A stretch of 64,000 bases of DNA from Vigna angularis. Its lineage: Eukaryota > Streptophyta > Magnoliopsida > Fabales > Fabaceae. The notes below the pieces were generated by a model. That model was not told the DNA's origin. It did no database searches and saw only the letters and a program-made list of their open reading frames with translations. Below are positions 1 to 11,290 of this stretch, piece after piece. How positions within the stretch are numbered: the first letter of the stretch is position 1; each line of letters opens with the position of its first letter. The stretch covers positions 26,010,371-26,074,370 of the forward strand of contig NC_068976.1 in assembly GCF_016808095.1 (NCBI RefSeq), written 5' to 3'. Both the position numbers and the translations under genes were made by a program.

Positions 1-1438
1 AGCTTCCTTAGCATAAACAAGCTATTGGGGTTAAATGGGTGTTCAAAACAAAGTATAAACCAGATGGAAGCATTACAAAATTGAAGGCTAGGCTGGTAGC
101 AAAAGGCTTTTTGCAGAAACCTGGAATAGACTTCATCGATGTTTTTGCACCTGTTGCAAGACTTGAAACGATAAGACTTGTTGTTGCTATGGCGAATTTC
201 AATAGTTGGAACATTTTCCAGATGGATGTCAAATCTGCGTTTCTGAATGGCCCTCTTGAAGAAGAAGTTTTCGTTAGACAACCACTTGGATTTGTAAAGT
301 AAGGTCAAGAGTTGAAGGTGTACAAATTGAAGAAGGCTTTATATGGCCTTCGTTAGGCACCTCGAGCCTGGAATAAACACATTGACGTGCTGCTCATTAG
401 ACTTGGCTTTCAAAAATGCACTGTTGAATTTGGAGTCTATATGAAATTTGCTAAGCAACAGGGTATTTTACTTGTGTGCTTGTACGTTGATGATTTGCTT
501 GTTACTGGGAACTCTGCAGACAAAATTGAAGGATTTAAGTTGAAAATGAAAAACGAATTTGAAATGACAGATATCGGGAGCTTGAGCTACTTTCTTGGGC
601 TAGAGTTTGTGCAGACAGTAGATGGAGTTTTCCTTCATCAAAGAAAGTATGTCAATGAGATTCTGAAGAGACTTAATATGAAAGACTACAATTGCACGTC
701 AATTTCAATCATGGCGAACTTGAAACTTTCGAGTCAGGAGAAAGAGAGCAAGGTGGATGCAACCTTGTTCAAGCAAATAGTAGGATCTCTTAGATATATG
801 TGTAATAGCATACCTAACATCAGTTTTGGAGTTGGGTTAGTCTACAGATTCATGCATGATCCAAGACACTCTCATCTCGCTGCAGCCAAGCACATCCTGC
901 GCTACTTGAAGGGAACAACAGATTACGATCTTCTTTTCCCCAAGAAGCTTGGTAGTACGAGTGGATTTTTGGAGGCATGGTGTGACTCAAATTGGAGTGG
1001 TGATCAGATGAATAGGAAGAGCACCTATGGGTACTTGTTTAAGTGTGTGGGAGCTTCAATCTCTTGGTGCTTAAAGAAGCAAAATGTTGTTGCACTTTCT
1101 TCCTGTGAAGCGGAGTACATATCCTCTGCAGAGACTGCCTACCAATGCGCATGGCTAGAAACTATTCTACGAGAATTGAAGATTGAACACAGTAAGCCAA
1201 TACAATTAATGGTGGATAACAGATGAGCTATCATTTTATCCAGAAACCCAGTCTCTCATAGCAGAAGCAAGCATATAGAGATCAAATTTCACTATCTAAG
1301 AGATCAAGTTAGTAAAGGGAAGTTGGATTTGGTGTACTATACCACAGAAGAAGTACTATACCACAGAAGAACAGACTGCGGACATCTTCACCAAGGGTTT
1401 AAGACAAAACAGGTTTGAGAAGCTGAGGGATTCTCTTG
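1..1438 (+). pseudogene. Ty1/copia pol relic (reverse transcriptase + RNase H)
   Basis: Reading the plus strand gives the copia reverse transcriptase from its N-terminal half (DVKSAFLNG near 230-250) through the catalytic YVDD motif (near 487) and SYFLGLEF. It continues into a copia-type RNase H region (DSNWSGD near 987, SSCEAEY near 1105) and the C-terminal [14 protein letters not shown] segment. The frame is broken by a stop at 300-302, another at 354-356 and a TGA at 1224-1226. A direct 19-bp duplication near 1333-1370 also shifts the frame just before the [12 protein letters not shown] tail. No gag, protease or integrase is present because the element runs off the left edge. It is a dead relic, not a host gene. 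Confidence 0.93.
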
Positions 1439-1454
1439 GAGTTAAATCCCTGAG

Positions 1455-1656
1455 TGTTAAATGTAAAAACTAAACCGTCTAACGACTTTAACTGTTAAAT
1501 GACAGTCAGCCATTCTTGTATCTGGTATACTATATACCTTACTTTTGTTTAATGAGAATAACACTCGTTTTTCTCTCTTTCTGTATTACATTTTCTACTA
1601 CACTCTCTTATCACTGCTGCTTTCTCACAAATATCTAGCAGTGCTAACAACTAACA
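1455..1656 (+). repeat. Probable 3' LTR of the copia relic
   Basis: Immediately after the end of the copia pol reading lies a TGTTAAATG start. About 200 bp later the sequence reaches CTAACAACTAACA, giving TG...CA ends typical of copia LTRs. It holds a short T/C-rich leader-like tract. The exact left border is uncertain because TGTTAAATG occurs twice (1455 and 1493), and the 5' LTR is outside the window. Confidence 0.5.
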
Positions 1657-1839
1657 AGATATATGAGTATGTTTAACATTTGGTTTCCCTGATTTGAAGG
1701 AACAAATTTGTTGGAGGAAGGTAAATATCATTCGCACATGAGTGTTTATATACGAAAGAATATACTATTGATTAAAGGAAAAAAAGACAAAAATGGCTAT
1801 TGAAAAAGAAGAGAGAAAGAGAAGAAACAAATTTTGGAG
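1657..1839. other. Short intergenic stretch, nothing recognised
   Basis: AT-rich DNA between the copia relic and the ATCGATT repeat field. No coding signal or RNA motif was seen. Confidence 0.5.
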
Positions 1840-2160
1840 GTGAGGATAATCGATTCTAAATAATTAAAAAAGATTAGAATCGATTTTGAATGTATTTTCA
1901 AAAACTGAAATCAATTATGTGTCACTAAAATCAATTTTGGGCAAATAAAAGAAATTGGAATTGATTCTTGAATGTGTCTTTTAGGCAATAGAATCAATTC
2001 TAGATGTATTTTTTAGGTAATATAATCGATTATGATAGTACTGGAATTGATTATGGAATTGATTATGTATGTGTTTATAATAGTCTGAAATTGATTATAT
2101 CGATTGTAGAATCGTTTCTACTTAACTAGTTGTATATATATGCGGGGAAGAATAATCGAT
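1840..2160. repeat. Degenerate ATCGATT/AATTGATT repeat field
   Basis: The heptamer ATCGATT, its complement AATCGAT and one-base variants (AATTGATT, AATCAATT) recur more than ten times in about 300 bp. Spacing is irregular at roughly 25-45 bp, with similar spacers such as GAATGTATTTT. It is a degenerate tandem array without coding content. Confidence 0.65.
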
Positions 2161-2480
2161 TCTTCTTTTCTTCATAATCACATTATTAAAATTGTTATAA
2201 TAATATTATTATTAATATAATAATAATAACAATAATAAAATATTACTAATAATAATAAAAGTGATTTTTTTTCATATATATATATATATAATTATTTTTT
2301 ATTTTTTATTATACATAATAATAATTATAAGAATAATATTTTTATAATTTTAAATAAAAATGTTAATTTTATTTTAATATAATTTTTACTATTTATATTT
2401 AACTTTATATTACATTTATCTTTTAGGATAAAATGATAATGATCTAATCTTTTTTTTTTTAAATTAATCTATCATATTCA
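2161..2480. repeat. Low-complexity AT/ATT tract
   Basis: Runs of AATAATAAT, a short (TA)n at 2274-2290 and long T runs. No gene or regulatory signal was discerned. Confidence 0.7.
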
Positions 2481-5035
2481 TCGCATCATATGCGAGTTTT
2501 ATAAATTTTACTTTCAAAAATCCCTTCATTCATCCATTCAAATCTTTTAATCCAAAAAATATTACAATTCCTTATCACCTTTCAATTGACTCTCTCTCAA
2601 ATCATCCCTCAATCCAAACACTATCTTAACGTTAATCATAATTGGTTCATACGTAACTATAAATAAGGAAAACAAATTATATTTTGAAACAAATTAACTA
2701 TTTATAATAAAGTAATATTTTTAAGTAAAAACTAAATTAGAGATTAAGCATGGGTTTGTATATGTTCGTGAACACCAACTCCAAATCAAATCAAGATCTT
2801 ATGGGTCCAACTTCTAAAGGTTCTTAAAAATGTTAAACAAGAAAAGCAAAATAGGTAGTTGATTTTGTGAAAAATGCTTGGGCCATTATGTGTGCTGCAT
2901 GGGTAGTTAAACAGGTAGTTTGTCTTGATCAAGCTTTGGTGACTTACTTAGGTGAGTGTGGGAGGGCTAGGTTGGGACCCATGAATGATTAAAAGGAAGC
3001 TTGAGTTCAAAAAGAACACAGAGAAAGAAAAAGTTAGTGGTTGTGCTGTGGGAGTGGAATGCATGGGAGAAGAACAAGTACAAAAGTTGAAGATATGATT
3101 CGCAGTTACTTGCTTGCTTATAGGGGAAACTAGGGTTTTTTTTATGGGGATTGCGTAAAGCTCAATAGAGCCTGCTGATTTTTAGCAACGGATTTCACTT
3201 AAAGAACAGACATGCCATTCCAAATGGGCCTAATGGTCCACCATTGTCCCACAAAGATTGGGCACGTTTTCAATTACACCATGCATATATCAGCAAATGG
3301 GATGCATTATATCATACTAAATAGTTGTTACCATGACATTTTTTTTATTAGTCATTCAATTTTTTTACTCCTAATTGTTGCTTTTGTCGTCATAGGATGT
3401 TAATTAGTTCCTTACTTTATTTTCACCTCAGCAAGTGTCTCTCCACTGTGGCCATGATCATGTTTTTACAATGATACCTTTCTAGATTAATGATGTAATA
3501 CTAAATGCTTATGGTGGAATCATTACACACTTCTGGAACAGTAAGACTGCTTCTTCAATAGTCCATTTTATTACCAACAAGATTTGAAAACTTCTCTCTC
3601 CTATACAAGTACATGACAGTGTGATACTCTCTTAACAATAGAGGAATTTCCATGGGTGAAGCATTTTTCACCTTGTAAATAACACTTCTTAGCACATCCT
3701 ACAGAATATCCCTGTTTTCTACAAATTGTTCATACTCAAATCTACCTCGAGCGTATTGTTTCTGTTGTTATTTCAAAGAGTTAACTACAACCATTCTTTC
3801 CACGCAGATTTATAATTACTCTTTATGATTATAAACACAAGTGGTATTAGTCTATTGATTTAACAGCAGAGACTGCACATTTCACAACATGGTATAATGA
3901 TATCTAATTATCAGGAGTTGGAAGCAAATATTTCACTAATAATTGACTTAGTTGGATGAGATCAAAGTAAACTTATTTGGTTGTGCCCATAAAATATTAC
4001 ATGGTGACTTAGAAACCAAACTTCAATCCATTGCTTTATTACCTAGCACATTGCAGAATGTCAAGAAATTACATGTAATCAATTCAAACACCAATAAAAT
4101 TACAAAAATTTATGCAATTGGCAACATCTAACTTTCAAGGAACTGATCTGGTCTCTGTATTGAATTGAGCAGAGAATGGCTTTTAATTAATCATTGATTA
4201 CTTTGGCATCTGTTAATTGTCAGTGCCAACTGAATTACCTACCATCATATGATTGAGACTTTTCACTAAAGGAAAGATAATATGCATCATCATGTTTTTC
4301 AATACATGAACCGCTAAACCATTTATCATACTACATTAAAATTCAGACCAGTTGTAACAGAGGTTGTGGTGGTGCATGAGTTATGATTGGAAACAATGTT
4401 TGAGTATGAAATAACTTTAATAATATTAGGTGGAATAATAAAGAGTTTCACAGGTGCACAATGTTAGCATCGTGGCAGAGAAGAAAACGAATGTGACTAA
4501 GATGTGTTGTTGTTACTTTGGTAGGTAGTAGTAGGAAAAAGAAAGAAAGGAACCAATTAACATGATTTAGAATCTGAGATGTTGTTATGTTGAAGTCAAT
4601 TACTGATAACACTGGATAACGTTTTTCATAGGCAAATGGTACGTAGTTGTTGAACTACAAGGTTTAATTATGCACACTACGTGGCAGATCTCATTGATTT
4701 GGTAGATAATACCATCCAATAATTTAACCAAATCACGCTCTCAAGCTCTCAAAAGAACCATACTCACCACTCCATACTCATTCGTCACAAGACTCATCAC
4801 ATTTCAATATTCCCATCATCACAAAAATTCAACCTTTATTTTACAATTCAAGCAAAATCAATTTGGTTTTGTTTTTGAATCAAAATATAAAAGAAAATAA
4901 AAATTTAATTACAACTGTTGTTTCAATAAAAATATTTCACTACTATATTAAAAGGAAAATCATAAAAAATGTGTATTATACTATATTATTTGGTGGGATC
5001 TAAACTAAAGTCTAAACATGGTTACTTTTTGGTAA
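2481..5035. other. Intergenic DNA without recognisable gene
   Basis: About 2.5 kb of AT-rich sequence. Open frames are short and have no family resemblance, for example a 63-codon frame at 3212-3403. No tRNA, transposon end or protein domain was recognised. Confidence 0.6.
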
Positions 5036-5039
5036 TTGA

Positions 5040-5320
5040 ATGATTATCCGTTCCGTTGCGTTCAGAAGTACGTGGGTGCGACGTTGTTAGTCGTTAGAAT
5101 GTGGGAAGACTCAACGCCGTCCCCAAATGTACGGTCAAATGCACGGCGTAATACGTGGAGCGTTGAATGCGGTGGACGCTTAGATTGCAGCTGTGGGACC
5201 CACATACTTAATCTATATTCGTTGAATTTCTTCCACTCGTTTTGCATCTCCTTCCTTCTTCGCACACCTTACCAATTTCTAAACTTTCAAACTCTTCTTT
5301 TGTTTCACTTTTCATAAGAA
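5040..5320 (+). promoter_or_regulatory. CpG-rich promoter-like island without a gene
   Basis: Within very AT-rich surroundings, 5040-5215 is rich in CG dinucleotides and contains two ACGTGG (G-box core) motifs near 5070 and 5153. It is followed by a pyrimidine-rich leader-like stretch (5225-5300). The ATG near 5336 opens only a two-codon frame, so there is no coding gene behind it. It may be the leftover promoter and 5' leader of a lost gene, or a regulatory island. Low certainty. Confidence 0.3.
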
Positions 5321-6867
5321 CAAAAATTACAACAATGATTTGATAATGGTATTTAAGTATTTTTCACTAAATGTTTTGATAATGGTATTTAACTCAACCT
5401 ACGAACATGCATATTATTGTGTTCCAAAAACATTAGCAATTTTTTAAAGACAAGGATTTAATCATTTTTCTCTTATTTTGCATAAAAACATTTATATTTC
5501 ACAAATATGAATTGTTTTCCCTCATTTCTTAGGAAAAAAAAATTACTTAATAGTTAGAAAGGAACCGTTAAATTAAAAATTGATTTGATTTCTACTTTCT
5601 TTTTTAATTCTAAGTTTATTGAGCCACATAATTAGGATGAATGATATTGTTAAAATCAAATAATAGAAGAAGAAAGAAGTATTTAAAGTGTTATTAATTT
5701 TTTATTTTTAAATGATATGAGACTATTGAATGGATTGAAACACTCCTAAAAATTATACAAAATATACAATGTAATTTTAAGAATTTATAACAAAATTTCA
5801 CATTCCTAACAATTTGAAGAATAAAGAGAAAGAAAAAAAAGTAATAAATGATAATTAAATAAAAATACTTGATAAAAGTATATGGAGTTATTGAAAAATA
5901 CTACTTTTTAAATATAAAAAGGAAAGAGTAACCATGTTTATATTTGTTTACTTTTAGAAATTTATTAAAGATAAATTAAGCTAAATATACAACTTTCGTA
6001 TTATAGGAAAGGTGAAAAGATAAGTTATTGATAAATAAAGTATGACACTATAAAAGTACTTAATTTTTAATGAGATCAGAAAGTATTATATATAACAAAT
6101 ATATTATTATTTCAAAATATTTATTATTTTAAGATATTCCTTTTTTAATTCAATTCGAAAAAAGAAATATAATGGTTTAACATAGTTTTTATTAATTTTA
6201 AAATAGCTAAAACTTTCATAACAAAAATGTTAGAAACCAATTTAAAATATAATTCATAAATTAATAATAATTTTTGAATATCAATAATTTCTAGTTTACT
6301 GTAACTAATTATTTTTGTCTATAAAAATAATTATTATATAATAATTTTTAGTGATAAGTTGAATTTGAAATTCTTTATTCTTAAATTATTTAATTCTTAA
6401 ATGTTTGTTTTGCAATAATTTAAATTTATTAAATTTTATTTTTCTTAATAGAGCATTTCTATTACTGTTAATATAAAAAAAATATTAAGTACAAACTTTA
6501 TTACCTCAGATTATAAATAATAATTAAAAATAATAATAACTCACATTTACTGAAAAATATATTTACAAACATTGGTTAATTTGAGCACACCTTTATGTGT
6601 TTTGATTTGTTGCAAATAAATATTAATTACCATCTTAAGTAAAAGCACAATGTAATTTCATGTATCATACTTAACACATTCGCTATCGTTTCTGAGTTTT
6701 GTTTTGTTTTTTTTTTTTAAGAAATGGATTGCATTTGCATGAGTAGAATGTACTGTATAATCTTAATAATGCTTTAATTTTATACTTATTTTTGTTAAAG
6801 ACATCGCATGGACTAATAATGTTGCGATTAAAGTTGAGTGAATTAAAATAAGAAGTAAAAGTCTAAG
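5321..6867. other. AT-rich intergenic DNA
   Basis: Dominated by A/T homopolymers and short ATT repeats. No coding or RNA signal was recognised. Confidence 0.65.
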
Positions 6868-7279
6868 TGTGACACCCGGGCACGGAGACGAGGGCGGAGA
6901 GTGACGCCGGTGCAAGAAGCATGGTGCAGGGGGCACAGACAAGGAGCGGCTCCTGGCAGCTTCGGGTGGAAGGGGTACATGGACGAATCGAACATACACC
7001 GGAATGAGAGGGATCTGGAGACTGTATAGGTATGGGACTATACAGTTGAAGGATAGCTTAAAGGAATTGATTTGACTACTCATATCACCAAAATGCATTT
7101 TGCTTTTCGGTAGCCTAACTCATAAGAACTCCATGGTTAAGCGTGCTTAGCCTGGAGTAATTCTGGGATGGGTGACCTTCTGGGAAGTTTTCTCAGAAGG
7201 TGTGCGAGTGAGGACAAAGCACACTGGAAAGACTGGTAGTGATCTGTGGGGGCAGTCGATGGTCCCTGTGAGTTGCCGG
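6868..7279 (+). mobile_element. Cassandra-type TRIM LTR (solo or truncated)
   Basis: The element opens with TGTGACACCCGGG, as Cassandra LTRs do. It is GC-rich against its flanks and contains a 5S rRNA-derived segment at 7115-7192, including an A-box-like GTTAAGCGTGCTT and a C-box GGATGGGTGACC. Downstream it has the GTGCGAGTGAGGACAAAGC stretch and a GTGGGGGCAGTCGA-like tail. The expected terminal GTTACA is missing at the right, where homology fades near 7279, so the 3' end looks truncated. No second LTR copy was seen nearby, so it is a solo or truncated LTR. A minus-strand open frame across it (6763-7098) is meaningless. Confidence 0.85.
7115..7192 (+). pseudogene. 5S rRNA-like segment inside the Cassandra LTR
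   Basis: The central and 3' parts of a plant 5S rRNA are recognisable: AGAACTCC, GTTAAGCGTGCTT, GGATGGGTGACC and CTGGGAAGT. The 5' third and the closing stem of a true 5S gene are absent. The internal Pol III control elements are partly preserved. This is the transposon-borne 5S copy, not a ribosomal gene. Confidence 0.85.
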
Positions 7280-9600
7280 AAAAAGTATAAGTATTTTCAA
7301 ATTCTTATGTTTTTTTAAATAAAAATTAATTTTTTTAAATTTTAAACCATTAAATGATTCTTATAATTTTAAAAAATTTCCTATAAAAGAAACACATATT
7401 ATTACAAAATCATTTTAATTTCTCTATAAAAAAAATGAACACCCTTCTAAAGATTATCCGATCATAGCGTTGACACTAAAAATTCTTATCCAATGTCATA
7501 GTATGAAAAATAAAGAAAAAATTGCATTTACTCAGGTTTGTTGGATGACACTGTCCGTAATAATTTTAAAATTACATTCACATCTAATTCAAAAGATCAA
7601 ATTGACTAAAACTTAACTAAATATTATGAAAATAAAACCTAAAAGATTTAATGTATAAAAGATAATATTTTTTATTAAAAATTAAACCATTCAACTATTC
7701 ACTTCTCTTACGGTTTTTTAAATGACATCCATGTGTTTTCTAATTTTAAAATAGACATATATACATAATTTACATATGTTACTTAAAAAAATAACACACG
7801 TACTTCTTGTTTTATTCATAAAATAAACCAAAAAAAATAATTGACAAAAATGAATTTAAAATTATTTTAATTAGTTTTAAAATATTTTCATGTCAATTTT
7901 TAAGACATAGGAAAAAATCTATAAATTTAATATTTTGCTTTAAACAGATTTTCGAAACCTAATACCTCATTTTATTAAAAGAAAATATAACCGATGTATT
8001 ATTAAATCAATGTTATGATAATAATTATTGGATGAAATGTTATTCACCAGATTAAAAATTATAACTATATTAATCAGAATGCAACTCTTTTTATGATATT
8101 AATTATTGGATTGAATGTTATTTATTAGATTAAAAATTATAACTATATTAATTAAAATGCAATTCTAATCTGTTAAAAAGAATGCTTAAATAAGTGTGTT
8201 ACAAAGAGATTAATATGAACGAGATTTGAAAGTGAAATAGGAAACATGTACGAGTTAGTTACTACTTTAATGTGTGAACTCGACAAATCCGACATGGAAT
8301 GCCATGTGAAGAAGAAGACTAACAAATTTAGCAACTCTATAATATAAAATGATTAACGCAATATTTTATGTAAAATAAGTACTTACTTTTTTTTAGATTC
8401 ATAATTTCAACTCCTTCTTTTTGATAAAAATATGAAATTAGGTTTTACTTTATCATTTTTCTCCGACTTTTGCTGTTTTCGCTACAGCGTCTCTGACTCT
8501 GCACCTCAAAATATTGAAAAATCAACGAAAACGAATGCATATTTTCCCATTTTATCTCAGTGATTAAGAAAAAGGGAAAGTATCTGAATATGCAGGCGGG
8601 CGCAGTAGCCGTGAAAGGTGACTTCACTCTGACTTCCGTTTATCATTGTTTTTATGGTAACTTCAAATTTTTATTAAAAATCACAAAAACTTACTCACAA
8701 CCTTTCATGTTAGCTTCTTTTTTTCGTTTACTAATATGATTTTGTTACCATCACACGCACTCATGCAGAACCAACTTTATTATTATTACTATTATGATTA
8801 TCGCATGAACATAAACTTGATCGGGATATTCCTTAAACACCACTCTAATATCCACTCAAAGAAATATCCTTTAGCATTCCATCACAATCATTTTTTTAAT
8901 ACATGTTTTATGTTTTTTAATTCTGATAAAAAACTAAAACCAGTATTAATTATAATCATATGGTATGTTAAATGTCATTGTCATTTTATCAACACTAAAA
9001 ATGTATACATATAATGTTTGGAAGAAAATAATTGTATATTAATACTAATGAAAGAGTGTTATCCCCGAGCAATATATATTGATATGGAAAACAAATCACA
9101 TCCATAGGACTATATTCATAGTGTGAAATGTTTCGGTATTGGTTCCTGTTGACTTTTTGACTCGAGTTGAAACATTGAGGGAAAGAAGGAACACAAACAT
9201 AGTAAGTTAGTAACATAAAGAACAACCTCAAATTCCAAAATAGAAAAAATGGTTTGGTTTTATGGCACAACTTGCAAATGAAGCAAGGTGATTTGATATC
9301 AATTTTCAGGTCCTAAGGTCCCTAACTTCTTTTGTCCCCTACACTCATCACCACCATGGTATACTAACCCACTCACTTTTCTCGTTTAGCTTCTATTTGG
9401 TAAATATAGATGTATGGTAAAAAGTAAAAGTAAAAAAAAACATTTATTTTTTACCTTATTGTTCATTATTTTTTCTTTTCTTACTTATTGGATCAACGTA
9501 CCACTTTAATCGGCAAAAGAAAAGAAGAAAACAAAATAAGCAACAGTGACGGAGAGTGAAAATCAACGGTCCAAAAGGGATCGCAGTGGGGCCCAGTTTT
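7280..9600. other. AT-rich intergenic DNA upstream of the expansin
   Basis: No gene recognised. A roughly 96-bp direct duplication lies at about 8012-8165, where the phrase ATTATTGGATxxAATGTTATT and the following AAAAATTATAACTATATTAAT occur twice. The last few hundred bases are presumably expansin promoter. Confidence 0.6.
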
Positions 9601-9603
9601 CTC

Positions 9604-9611
9604 CATAAATA
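9604..9611 (+). promoter_or_regulatory. TATA-like box of the expansin gene
   Basis: CATAAATA lies about 120 bp before the expansin ATG, preceded by a GTGGGGCCCAG motif and followed by a CT/CA-rich leader. The position is right for a plant TATA box and a leader of about 90 bases. Confidence 0.5.
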
Positions 9612-9728
9612 CCCACGAACCTTTCTACTTTGCTCCTCAGAACTCAAACACAACACAGAGTTAGTTTCTGAAACCGTTCCTCTTCTCATAACTCCTAACT
9701 AAACCCTGCTCAGTGTTTCCCACTCGCA

Positions 9729-11290
9729 ATGGCTTCGCTCCAAAGAATCATTGCCATTGTTTCCCTCATAACGGTTCTTCTAACTTCCGCCGAGGCCCGA
9801 ATCCCGGGCGTGTACGGCGGCGGCGCGTGGGAGAGCGCGCACGCCACGTTCTATGGAGGAAGCGACGCGTCGGGCACAATGGGCGGCGCGTGCGGGTACG
9901 GAAACCTGTACAGCCAGGGCTATGGCGTCAACACTGCTGCGCTTAGCACGGCGCTGTTCAACAGCGGGCTGAGCTGCGGAGCGTGCTTCGAGATAAAGTG
10001 CGCCAACGACCCGAGCTGGTGCCACGCTGGCAGTCCCTCGATCTTGGTGACGGCCACGAACTTCTGCCCTCCGAACTACGCTCTACCCAGCGACAATGGA
10101 GGATGGTGCAACCCTCCCAGACCACACTTCGACCTCGCCATGCCCATGTTCCTCAAAATCGCAGAGTACCGCGCCGGCATCGTCCCTGTCTCTTACCGCA
10201 GGTAACCTTACCTTCACCCATTTTCGCTTTTTACTTTTTCATTACATTTTTATTAAATGTTCATAACATAACACACTCTCTCTTACGTTTATTTTAAATA
10301 TGTTTTCTGTTATTTACTATTAACCTACACCCTCGTATAAAAGTTACTGTTTTTACTTTCCTTTTTCAAATTTCGGTTATAGTATTTATGTATTTCAGTT
10401 AAATTCGTAATTTAAAACACAAGTTAAAAAAAATATATGACGGAATTTCCCGCATTTGGTAAAGGTGTGGTTTTTCTTTTCAGACAGTTGTACAGACACT
10501 ATGAACTAAAAATTAATAATTTATAATGAAGAAAGGGATGTTTTGATGTTTTATTATTTTATAATAAACTGAGAATAAGAGAAAAACAGACTGAACGCGC
10601 TTGTTTGGCTTTTGGCCTTCTGAGGGTGCAAAGCGCACAATCAGAAGTGCGACGTCGTTTAAACCGACAGAGTGTACTGAGTGGAGGGGACTAGACAGTC
10701 GACAATAGGTGATTCGTAATTCGTAAAAGTGAAAACTGATCAGAAGCGTTGATTATTATTTGGTGGGTCCCTGTCTGGAGAGAACTTGAACCGTTTATCT
10801 GAAACCGGTTCAGGATTTTGACAAACGTGCACTTTTGCCGCGTAATTGCGCGATTCTCGAAACCAACCAAAAATAAGATGGTTTCATTGTAAATATGTAA
10901 TTTTATTTGTCTGACCTCGTGGATGCATTTTATTACGAATGATGCCACTGACGATTGTGATTGGGTGTGTGAATGTGCAGGGTGCCTTGTAGAAAACAGG
11001 GAGGGATGAGGTTCACGATCAACGGCTTCCGTTACTTCAACCTGGTTTTGATCTCCAACGTGGCGGGTGCAGGGGACGTGGTGAAGACGAGCGTGAAAGG
11101 GTCTAAGACTGGGTGGATGAGTATGAGCCGTAACTGGGGTCAGAATTGGCAATCAAACGCTGTTCTTGTTGGTCAGTCACTCTCCTTCAGGGTCACAGCC
11201 AGTGACCGGCGCACCTCCACCTCCTGGAACATCGTACCCGCCAATTGGCAATTTGGCCAAACCTTCACCGGCAAAAATTTCAGGGTCTGA
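9729..11290 (+). CDS. EXPA: Alpha-expansin
   Basis: Cell-wall protein that loosens cellulose/hemicellulose contacts during acid growth without hydrolysis. Two exons: 9729-10201 and 10981-11290 (intron GT..AG, AG|G split), 260 aa, the normal EXPA length. Residues 1-23 form a signal peptide ending ...AEA before [11 protein letters not shown]. The N-terminal double-psi barrel (about 45-155) shows GACGYGNLY, the conserved cysteine set ([20 protein letters not shown]) and the HFDLAM motif holding the key aspartate. The C-terminal CBM63-like domain (about 165-258) has the spaced tryptophans ([19 protein letters not shown]) and ends GKNFRV. EXPA-specific features are present, and there is no BURP or beta-expansin signature. 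Exon 1 is strikingly GC-rich at third positions compared with the AT-rich flanks. Many EXPA genes have a further intron inside the region that is one exon here. Paralogue number cannot be assigned. Confidence 0.96.

Noticed and set aside
6763..7098. 111-codon minus-strand frame over a GC-rich stretch
   Set aside because: It lies across the antisense strand of the Cassandra LTR and has no protein family resemblance.
8445..9014. Frames of 60 and 92 codons upstream of the expansin
   Set aside because: Compositional; no domain, no splice-supported extension, and poly-Tyr run from TAT repeats.
9780..10297. Alternative frames of 81 and 104 codons within the expansin first exon
   Set aside because: Out-of-frame shadows kept open by high GC3; the expansin frame has clear domain support.
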